From Branchiostoma floridae (lineage: Eukaryota > Chordata > Leptocardii > Amphioxiformes > Branchiostomatidae): a DNA stretch of 64,000 nt. The notes beneath the pieces are model-generated. The model saw only the letters and a program-made list of their open reading frames with translations, ran no database searches and had not been told where the DNA came from. This document shows positions 38,401-50,400 of this stretch, one piece after another. The DNA lies in NCBI RefSeq assembly GCF_000003815.2, contig NC_049988.1, forward strand, positions 13,800,626 to 13,864,625. The letters run 5' to 3'. The position numbers were made by a program, and so were the translations under genes. The first letter of the stretch is position 1. Every line of letters starts with the position of its first letter.

Positions 38401-41400
38401 CCTTAAAAGATCCTTTGTTTAGTTCCAAGGTCATAAACAATGTCTGTTTCCCACCTGTATGCTAATCAGCTGACTGAAGATCACTGAAGTGAGCAGAACA
38501 GGTGATAATCGAACCTTTATACAGCACAGGTATCAATTGTTGTTTCTATTGTCAGTTTTACTGCCTATTACAACTTTTTAGTTGAATCATTACTCTTGGA
38601 ATTATTAATTTAAAGTAGATTTGTTAACTAGAATTACCTTAATCAGTTGAGCACCTAGCTGTAGAAATTACACACTCTGTCAGGTACAACTGCAGAATTA
38701 GTACAAAGATGTTTTTTCTATCTTTACATAGATGTGTTTCTATCTTTTGCTGTTACACATCCTTCTGAAGGTTTTCTATCTTGATAGAATCTCAAAAATC
38801 GTCAACAAAGATTGCAAAGTGTCATCTGCTACAGTCCATCAAAATGGTATCTACTGACCCAGTTGTTAAATGAGCCCAGAGCATGACAGACTGCTTTCCA
38901 ATATGGTATTTTTCACTGATACCACGGTACAAATGGTATGCAGCTTTCATAGACTCTTTTATCACTGCTGTGACATGCCAATCTTATCAACTATAGAAAG
39001 ATGAATGTAAAGATATTGCCAGTGAGTGTCATCAACTCGCCAAAACGTACTTGGCAACCAGCAATTTAGATAACTTAAATCTCAGTCACAAAGAGCAAGT
39101 TTGTTTCAAATAAATTATTTCTCAATATGATTCACTACGAAAAATGAATGAAGGAAGTTATATACAAATAGACTTATTTTCTTCAACACTGTCTTAATGC
39201 TGATGCTTATTAAGATAATGATCAGTATATACAAAGACTTGAGATAGTAGTAAGTTAGATCTGGAGGCACTTCCTTGCTTAATCTCAAGACTATCTTATC
39301 AACATCTTTCAAAATGGCTGCCTTAATTATTATCTAAATAGGAAGCCTAGCAGATGTCTTCTGTTGTAACATTTACCTAAAGCTTTGCACAACAGTTCCT
39401 ATCTCCACCTGTGTACTTTGATAATCCTCCTGCCTTTTCACAAAGGTAAGAAGCACTCAGGGTGCAGTGGACTGTAGAGAACTAGGACAGGACCGATCAG
39501 TGAAGAATGGGGTGTCCATATCCTTTCTCCATCTCCTTGATTTGGTGTGGGCTTGTCGGTTTCCACCTGGTTTTATAAACGACATCAATCAGTGCTATCT
39601 ATTGATCAGATTAATCAATTGCACAATGAACCAATCAGGCAGTGATCTCTATTGAGTTGGGAACTGTACGTAGCAAGTTGCTTACAGTATGAGATATACA
39701 GTGCATCTTGATACGTTTGCAGTGTTTTTTTGTTTGTTCACAATCACAGCGACCTTACCACCGTAAATTCATGATACAGTAAATATGGTTGTAATATTAC
39801 TGAACGACAGAATTGTTTCAACGGCAGATTTCAAACAGAACGGATACCTCCTTTCCTCCTTCCATGAAATACAGGTGTAAAACTGCCAGAAAAGTAATTA
39901 GAAATAATGTAATTTGTCACCAAAAACTGGTGGATTCTTATCAGTTTTCTTTTATTTTGAGAGGAAAGGATGCAAAAATATCTACTTGATGTGTGTCTTG
40001 CCAACCTGTCCGAAGTTCCAAAGATCGTTTTCTACGGAAATCGTAAATCACATTCTCCAGTATATCGGAAACTGCTTAAGTGGAAAGAGAAGATCAATCC
40101 GCTGAGGCGCCCTGGTTCCACCTGGGACCTGTCCTGGCCAGGTGTGGGACAGGTCTTGTACATAACTGTAAGCAGGGCTCCAAATACATGTACTGGTTCC
40201 ATGTATTGTGCACCTTGGTGTAGCCTGATTTAATCTTGCTAATAGCCAGCCCAACATCCGCCGGGAGGGGCCAGTTACAGCTTGGACAGCAGAGTTTGTG
40301 TCACACAGACTAACCTTGGTGCACTCAAAAGTGGAGCTATGCACCAATTTCTTTCTGTGGGTTCACCGTCATCATCATCATCACGGGCGGTTTGCTCGGA
40401 CCCCCAAAGCATTCTTTAACTTCCTCAACCCGCAACCCCACATCATGTGCAATCTGGTTAGTGCACCAGTACACCCAAATATTTTCGTAGGTTTACATAT
40501 GTAAAGATTTAAGATATCAAAGTGTACTAATATACACCATCTTCTGGACATCTAGGTGTTAGAAAGACAATAAAATGCCATAGTATTTGTTTAAGAATTT
40601 GAAGTTGGAATTAAGTTCATAAAAAGTTTTTTTCTGACAATCTATTTTTATTTTATGTGGTGCACCTCAAATTTCCACCCAATTTTTTAGGTTGGGTGCA
40701 CCAGTGCGCCTCATCGAAAAATGAATTTTGAGCCCTGGACTAAGAGTCTACCCAACTGAACAAATACACAGATGTTCATCACTACTTAGCACATGTCTTT
40801 CCAAGTCATTGGAGGTCAGTCTTCATTGTGTTCCATGTAAGTGGGAAATATTTCTGTGCAGACACAAATTACACTTAATTTTTACACCATCAAATTGCCT
40901 GGTTTCTAATAATTATATGCTCTTAACATGGAACAATGTAGTCTACTCACTAAAGTTGAAAGGTGTTACCACTAGACTTTGTGGCTAGATATCTGCTATA
41001 GATAGTTAATTATTCATAAAAGTTCAACAATCACGCTCTGACTTCGCAGTGCCCTCATCAATTCACAGTTTAGCAGTATTTGTAGTCTGACAAACTTGAT
41101 ACAGTTACTTAGCGCAACTAATTTTCTAGGTTGCTGAGTTGTAGGGAAAAACGCCATGCCTCCAATATACGCAAGTCAAATTGTTATGGACCCAGATTCA
41201 GAGATTGCATTCTTGTAGTGCTAATATTGCGCTAGTGGAATGATATACGGAGCAGGCAGTGATCAAAACTGATACCCAATAATTGTATAGCCTGGTGATG
41301 TACGACCCTGTTTTTCAGCTTAGTTTACAGTGGCAATTTTCATTCTTCAGTGTCTGTAATAAATGTGCATGTTTAACCATTGATTGGCTGTACTATACAA

Positions 41401-44400
41401 TATAGGGATTGATGTTACTGCGTACGTTTGGGCATGCTGTGTACTGGTAGATACTTACCCTATACATGTATGTAATAAAGCATTGACAAATGAAGTCTGT
41501 TAGAATCTAAAGGTTCTGGGTTTGAATCCCTAGCATGCCCCACCAATGTTGTTCCTGTCAGAAAGACGCTTATAAGTTATTGTAACTAGCTTTGGTCGTC
41601 CTCTAGGATGAGAAGTTAAGTTAGATAATGTGGAGGTCTTTGTCCAGGTGAGAGTGGATCAAGCCTGTCAGTCTGGTCCTCCACAGCTTGTCCCTTATGT
41701 ACAAAAGTGGTGTGTTACACCTAAAAAGTTTCAACGGTTTCTGATTATGGCCCCGTTCATACGGATGCATTCGCATTTTTGGCTGATGCGGATAAATTTC
41801 TCATCATGAATGCTCCGAAACGGATTTGATGCGGATTTTTCAGGACCACCTCTGGAGGTGGATTTGAAACGGATTTTTTAAATCCGCATTTGCAAATTGT
41901 CATCATGAACGCAAATGCGGCGTGCATCCGCATTACATCCGGGTAACGTGGGGTCAAAGTTCGCGCTGTGACGCGGGAAACTGTGAAATTGTAGCGGCCA
42001 CCACGGCTGCATCTCACTGCAGCCAGGCCAAGGCACAAAACCTTTCGTCGCTGCTGCCTCGTACGTTCCCTTCCGCGGGCACACAGCATTTTCAGGAAAA
42101 AAACTAACAACAACAGCTAGGGATCCGCCATCTTTTTCGCAATGTTCTGTTGTTGCGTAATGTTCTAATTACCTGACGCGTATCTGAAACGGATTGCCCG
42201 TTGGCATCGTGGACACAAAATGTAAACCGTTTGCATGCGGATCATGATCTGATGTACGCACATGCGGATGCATCCGCATTAATTTTTGCATCATGAACGA
42301 AGGAAGTACATGTATCAGTGACATCTTGATTGACACACATGACAAGTGTAGCATCTAACTTCTAAGTATATTGACGTCTTCTGAAACTGCTGAGAAGTAC
42401 ATGCATCTGGGATTCTTCATTCTACATGTGACTGTAAACTTTACTGGTACTTCCATAAGTTACTGTCTTGCAAGATGAATGATATTGGGATTAAGTGTTT
42501 GTTACCATGGTGACAGCAGGTGTGGGGAGGAATAAAATTACACCTGGAACCCATTGTTTCCCATTGTTCCTCCTGAAGCTGCCGTTTCGTGAAGCTGACA
42601 ATCGATAGGTCTTGGGAATAAATAGTTCTCTCTTACACAGTTCACTTCACCTGACAACATGACAGATGTGGGCTATGGTTCTGGAGGGGATGAGAAGGAA
42701 TCGGGTAGCAGGATGGAGATGAAAATACTTTACGCAAAGTGCCTTTGCAATGAGATAACGTCGTCCTATGATAATAGTGTTTATTTTGTAAAGACGCGAC
42801 AGGTAACAGCTTTGCAGAGCAGTGTCTGAGTTGCGCCGTTGTTAGAATGATTGATAATAAAAAATTACAGTTATACCTAAAGATAGTCTACATGCACAGA
42901 AGGAGCTTAATTTGAGATGTATTGGACAACAAAAGTTGGCACACAATGTGTTTGCTTAGGCAGCTGTTGTATACATGTATAACGAGGACAGGTACACAAA
43001 AGGTCGATTATTAAGGTCATTGACCTCCGGTTAAGCCTTCTTTACATACTTACTGTGACCCCTTAGTTGCAGCATGCAGAAATAAAACAAAGGAAGAGTT
43101 TGAAAATGATATCCCCCTCTTCTGCAGTATCCTAGAGCTAGACTTGACCTCGGGTACCCTCTACACCACAACTTAACCTCAAATAACCCCAGATCCTGTT
43201 CAAATGGGCCTCAGCTGTAGCCAGGTGATGTCATCAGCAATACATCACCTATTGTTACATAACAATAGGGGATGAATTCTTGATGATGTCTTATTATGTA
43301 ACAATAGGTATGTTTGGCTATTGTTTCCCTTAGAATTAGGTAGCCTAGAGGCCTAGAGTTGCCTAGTGGTCAGGGTTGTTGACTCGGAACATGGAGGTAC
43401 TGAGTTCTAGTCCCTGACTGGTCCCGATGATGTTTTATTTATTTATTTAGTCATTCATCTTGTAGGGTCATCCCTTCAGTTTGCGAAAAACTGATTTCCA
43501 AGGGAGCCCTTCAACAATAGTTGCATGAACATGTGCTCTTGGAAAAGGCACTCTACATCAATTTAACACTTGACTTAATGTAGATGAGTAAATGAGTAGG
43601 GTCTCTTGGATAGGACATTAAAGGGAGGTCTTGTGCTTGAGGAGAAACACATGTACACCCTTAGCATGTTAACCAACCCACCACACTTACTGATCAGGGC
43701 CCGAAATACTTTTCTCTGCATAGCTGCACTGGTGCAGGTAACATTGAAAATTACCTGCACCAGACAAATTTTACCTGCACCACTCTGAATTTAGGAAGTG
43801 GATCATACTAAAATTGCTCAGGAACCAATGATATTTTTTCTTTTATACTTTATAGGTGGTAACAGTCAATGCAGCTAATAAAAATCCATATACACCTATC
43901 ATTGGACACTTTGGATTTGGCATACAGTGTATTTTTTCAATCCCTCTTACATCTTCTACCCTCTTTATTCCTGCCATTACTATACAACTCGTCTACCTCC
44001 CAATCACTGCTTGGCCTGTATTATACCACAGTAGTTACGCCAAGTTCTGTGGAACCGTTACAAATGAGCCTCTCCCCAGAACCTGACACGTTCACGGCCC
44101 CATTTTGTATGTATGGACTTAACCTTTGAAGAGGCGTGTGGCTGCAATATTTCTCCACCCTCAGGAAATAGGGAGCATTCCTCATGCAACGGGAACAGTC
44201 TGTCACTTTTCCGCGCGACCTTTCTGTCGAGTAGGGCTCCATCTATGGTGGGATTACTGTAAATGCATTTAAGTTCGCGGGAATTTAATTTTGCAATAGC
44301 GGGAAAAAGGACTTTTCACGGTGGTTTTAAGTTCGCTGTATCACCATGTTCTGTAGTCTCTTACTGCCCTGGAAGAATGTTCGCGGTGGTTTTAAGTTCG

Positions 44401-47400
44401 TGGTGAAGCGGTCACTGCGAAAACGGCGAACATTAAACCACCGCGAAAGTTTCTGCATTTACAGTTTAAGGTGACAAACTTCACCAGCCCTGCACATTCA
44501 TTTCCATTCCTAAGTCCAAAAATGTGGTGGAAGGATTATGAAGGAATAAATTTCCATGGGTTATGTTTTCTTTAAGATTTATTACAAAGAATTTTATTAT
44601 TATGACTACTTACCATGTTGAGAAGGAATATGACATTTTGGTAGGTGCTGTATGATAATAAATATATTGACTGGTTACCAGAAAAATTGTAGAGAAGGAA
44701 TCTTAATTTCCATGCGTTATGTTTTCTTTAATATTTACAGAGAACGATATTATTGTCTTGGCATGTGATTACCTATCATGTTGAGAAAGAAGATGGCATT
44801 GATGTCGTTTTGGTAGGTGCTGTATGATATTGATTGGTTAGCACAGAAATTGTAGTGAAGGAATCTCAATTTCAATACTTTATGTTTTCTTTAAGATTTA
44901 CAGAGAATGATAGTAATGTCTTGGCATGTGATTACCTACCATGTTGAGAAGGAAGATGGCATTGATGTCGTTTTGGTAGGTGGTGTATGATATTGATTGG
45001 TTAGCAGAGAAATTGTAGTGGCGAAGCGAAGTGGATTCGCTGTAAAGTCGTATCCACAAAAGAAGTGGTTACCTCACAGCCGCCTACAACTTTGGCATGT
45101 CTGCACCTGAACTTCAAAATGAAATATTATCTGAAGCATCCATATTTCTCCTGAGGTGGGTTGATTATAGAGCTTTGCTATGCTCAGATGCACTTTTGGT
45201 TCTTACGTTCGAAATCCATTCTGTTACCTTCAGGCGTTAAGTTGTGCCAAGTGAGAAAGTTGTTATTAGATATTCATCTTGAATCTTAAGTTTACTGTGT
45301 GAAGATTTGATAAATAAAGGGCAAGTGATTTCAAACCAGTTTAGATACTCATTCACTGACTGTGTCTTGTGTATTTTGTTGTCTTCTAAGTCATACTTTT
45401 ACGTATTATGCAATATCTGAATTACGATAAAAAAATCGGCGAAAATAACACAACAGTGCTGCAGAGAACAAACCCCATAGTGCCGCACTGGTGCCCCAAG
45501 TGCAGTGAGATACCACCTTATGGGACAACAGTTAGGATTCAAACTCAGAACTTCTTGGTCTAGAGGCAAGGTCAACAACCTCAGTATTGTGCACCCTGCA
45601 AAAATGATATGACAGCTACTTTCAGACAGGCACCTCAGCAGCCTCCAGGATGCGTGTACCATCATTTTCCCCATGATAGTGAGGTGTAACATCACTTGGA
45701 TAACCCCAGAAAGCCGTGACATACATCAGCATGCTGTATGAAGGTGACATTTCCCATTGGGGGTGATACCTGCGAGATAAAACACCATCCAACCAGCCAC
45801 TATCGTTCATCACCATCTTCCCACAGACACTGTGTCGCCATCAATATTCCCTACAGATTGATGCATGAAACTTGCACACCCCCATTTCTAAAGTGGTGTC
45901 AACCCCCAAAGAGTTGTGGTATAGAAATGTCTGGAACAGTCCATTGAGTTATTGGGGGGTAATAACTACATTACTCAAGGGAAGTGAGTGAAAAGCTGAG
46001 CTAATTGCATTTGGGATTTTTGTTGGAATAAGGGTGCTGGGGGGTTCTTCCATTTACAAATATGGTTACTGTTAGCAAAGTGAAATCCTAACAGAATGTT
46101 ATTATATTGCCTCATTGTTTGTGGCAAACAGTTTATGCAAGATCATAAGATTTTTAAAAATAATTTTTTTGTTATAGCCTTGGTTATTGACTAAAAGGTA
46201 AATATATTGAATGGTGCAGGTAAAATTACGATACACTCTGCACAAGTTTGGGTTGGTAGAAAAGTATTTTGAGATCAAGAAAATGTTACTGAGTACTCCA
46301 CAATAAATGGGACAGAACCCTCAGTGGTGATTTCTCACCATTTGCTCTGTCAATATCCTGGATGCATGCTGCTTTAATTGGCCAAGGAAATGAAAACGTG
46401 AAGAAGTCATCAATCTGGTATAAGCATTTCTGTAGGATTAGTGAATTGACCCATATCAGTCAGTATGATTTGGCAAGTAACTTTTTCAGAAACAAAAAAT
46501 AAAGTGACCAGTGCTGTAAACATTGTGGAAAAACGTTAACCTTGATGATTTTGCCAGTTGGCCATCAAAAAAATACAGACTAGGCACTAAAAGGTGAACA
46601 ACAGTAATTTAAAAGTTACAGTATATTGCTTATGTATGAAATCTACAACCGATGTAGCTCCAACTTCACTTTTACAATGTTTTTGCCCTACTTACACTTT
46701 TACAATGTTTTACCCTACTGTTGCGTACAATTACAGAGCTTTACCCCCATTTTGTCGACTAGGGTAATATGCTGTGATTGAAAGTGTGATTTATCTACTT
46801 CATATCATTTCATATCCCCGAAGAGCAAAAGTTACTGGGTATGAGGTGCTGTAATATCAGTCAGTTCATTTCATGCACTATTGTCGGATTCTGGCAGTTC
46901 CCATTGCTGTGGTGGCGCCAGAGATCTTTGGAGGCACCCATACAACTGAAATCAGATAGAGGCGAAACTGCAAGAAGAAGTAACAAAGAGATAGCCCAGG
47001 GATCGTTCTTTATGAACTCATAGTTCAGAGAAGACTAATAGCACTTACAGTAAATCTTGTGCGTCTGCATTGAGCACATAAAAGTTGTCATATTGTATAT
47101 AGTGAAGTCTGGTAAATGAGCAAGAGCAAATCAAGATTACAGCAGGTACTTTGAAGTACCCCGGCTCAACTGTGCATCAAATCAGCCAGACATTTGAGAG
47201 GATGAAGAGCGACTGCTGGCCTTGAATATGAATTTGAGTGTAGATTCGTAACATGCAGACTGTTATAATCCGTCAACCATGTAATAGTTTGAATGTACCA
47301 TTTGATGATAACTTAAACATTCTTAAAATTATGATTTACAATCATAGGATAGGTTCAGGGATTATCTGCTAATTTCTTTTATGTACCAAACTGACAAAAA

Positions 47401-50400
47401 TGGTTACAGACCAAATGTTAGACTGGTATAATTACAGAGCTTGGGGTGAGACCATTTGTGTGCGTGATGGACATTGGTGCCCGTGTCACACAATTTCTTG
47501 CTATCAGTGGTTGATTGGTTCTCTTTTCTGAAAAATTGAATTGCTGCTAGTCAGCCTAGTTTCAGTTACACTCAATTATTTGCGGTTATAAAATCACCTC
47601 GCAACTTAAGACATCGGAAAAAAGAGTTTCATGTTACAGTCCAGAAAAATAACGACGGTAGGTAGACGATTCCCCCAAAAAAACTGGGGTTGACAGGATT
47701 TTGCTAGTTTCTGTAGGTAATCCAGAAACACAACGTTTTCCCCTATGCCTAAGTCCAGTACCTACTTCTTTTAGAAGTCGTGACATTTGCTGCATTAGTT
47801 CTAGCTATATATATAACCAGACATCCCGCAGTGCTGTTATCTAATGACAGAAAAAAAACGGCCATTACACATCAACCAGTACCAATCAGGCTTGTTTGAT
47901 AAGCTGCATTGATTTCCGAGTCAGAGACCGCACCGCGGCTCCAACTCTGCAAGTCCTCTGGGTGCCAACTATTTCTCAAGACACTCGGTTAACTTGGTAG
48001 GGAGCAAGTTGAAAAATGACTTGTACTCAAGTGAAATAGGCATGTTTTGTCATACAGTCCCAGATGCTTTCTCGAACAATTTATATTGATTGGTTTTTGC
48101 GCAGTGGGTAAGAGTGCATGCGTCTTCCATTCGGATCAGGTGTTGTGTAATTATGTCTTGTTGGGATAGCATACATCTTTTGGGGTGGTTCAACAGATAT
48201 TTGATTTTACTGATATAATAATTGAGTTACATTTACAGACTTAGCATTGCAATAATGTACTAGTAAGTTATTATTGTAAAAAGGAATAGTCACACCATTG
48301 GAAAATGGTCAACGTTACTGGTAAAAATGCATCTAAGTCATCAAACATGCTTTTTTTTAAAGATAGATTGATGGACCAAATTATTGATGTGAATAATTAA
48401 TGAAATAATTGCTCCTTTTTATACGTGTTCAGTCACTTAACGTAAACCTTGGCCACTTTACAAATTTTAGGATTTCACAATCATGGTGAATGCCACACTT
48501 GATTCATTTTTCTTTCTTTTCTTTTATACCAAGTTATCTGATCTATTCCACCTCTGAATGTTTAGACTTCCCAGGAAGACATTAATCATGCCTTTGCTGG
48601 GATGAGAGGATCTAGAGTTTGCTCATTGTAACAACAAGGAGGATGAAAAGGCAGATGGTCGATAGTGTAGATCCCAAGTGACATTTCTCTGGAAAATTGC
48701 AGCAGCAGATGTAGTAATCTTTGTATTGGACTGAACAAATCTGTTAGATCAAGAGATTTTCAGGGAAATCCTGGCTCGCAGATCCCATTTCATGCTTGAG
48801 CTGGACTGTATTGATTGTGAATTTGGGTGGCGCCACTTGGATACATACATTTATTCACTTCTGGGGTGCCTTGATATAGCAAATCTATCTATGATCACGT
48901 ACACTGTGGTGGTACGTAAAACCAAGTATGAAATCGTGACGTCCTCGTAAGGAAGAAGATCAACATCAAGAAAGGAAAATCCCTTACATCGCCGAAAGAA
49001 ATGCCACACAAACATCAGTACAAGCGCAGAGCATTCATTACTTTAGTTGTAATAGAAGCTGTTGACTCAATGTCATGGTGGAACAGAAAACAAATTCCTC
49101 ATGAAAATTAGATGTCTATTGTAGTTGTAATACTGTTACTGCTGGTGTAACAGATTATAATTTGATTGATTATGTGAACGAGGGATTGTCTTGTGTTTAC
49201 ATGACAACATTTCATCTAGTTCCAATTCTGTCTTGACTTGAGGTACAAAGTTTTGCTGGTGACTTTCTTTTCCAGTTAGAAGTTTGAAGTGAAGTTCTCT
49301 TGACATCGAAGTTCCAAGCTTATTCTATATCTTTATGTATTCACTGATTTTTGTCCGTTAAAGATGGTGTAATGAGCAAAATTGTTGTCCGACATAAGTG
49401 GCAAAACTCCATCAAGTGACAGAATGAGACTGGCTTGAACACTGCTCCATCCAATCTGCTACTCCACACCAGTACAGCACACAGAACTGCCTCATCTTGT
49501 AGTCATCTACCAGAGAACAGTCGTCCTTAGGAAGCTCTGGAAGGTCTGTGTGCCTTCTGCTGGGAGCGTGACCCCCCTGTCTGTGTGAGGAAACCATCCT
49601 GATGAACCACAGAGCTTGACCTGACTTTTGGGGTGTCCTAGTAACTACCACATGCACCATTGTTGCCGCGCCGGGCAAACATCCTAGTGCAACATCAGAA
49701 CACGATGTGTGTGCCAACTTTCCCCCCACCACATCTGTTGTACAACCCAGGATCACGCAGGGCGGCACTTGGCCCTCACCCCATCTCCATGACAATAGGG
49801 AAGCTGATGTACACACAGCACCAGAAAGATAAAGCAGGGTCCAGAATTTCCAAACCTTGTTTTTCAAATCTTCAGTAAGCTTCATGTGATCTTGTAACAT
49901 TTGTGCAGCTGCCGCCCGGAGATAACAGTGTTTTATGAAGGTTGTTGTTACGGTATGGCTGCGACGCCCTTTTCTTGTGTGAGGTACCAACAGATGGGGT
50001 AAACTTGACATTGGAAACGGAGGAATTGAAATTCAAGCCAGGTCGACCTTGTTGAAGTCATGACCTTTTCTAACTGTAGTTTTTCAGGGAAAATGTCGGA
50101 GTTGAAGTGCGATCCATTCAAAACATGACATACATGTAGTTGGTCTGTCAGTCTGTGTTCTTTTTCTCTACTTGGATCGGTGTGTAGTGTGCTGTTATTA
50201 CATACATGTATAGTTCTGGAAAAAACATACATGTAAAAAAACAGGAATCATTCTTACTCTAAGATACAACAATTATTCTCAAAACATGCAATTATCAAAC
50301 TTTATTTGAATTGATGTTGCATACACATAGTTATGGTGTGGATCAATCGAACAATTAACCCTCCTTGTTCAGTTTCTCAATACTGTAGAGTGACGTAAAC

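Noticed and set aside
43359-43425. Functional tRNA gene
   Set aside because: A- and B-boxes fit, but stems are imperfect and a SINE body follows directly.
44540-45022. CRISPR-like array
   Set aside because: Only three long diverged units with no short constant repeat or spacers, in a eukaryotic intron; a plain tandem duplication.
49412-50011. Minus-strand open frame of 199 codons
   Set aside because: The second-longest uninterrupted frame not made of N, but it has no recognisable domain, no splice context and irregular composition. Likely chance in a GC-richer patch.
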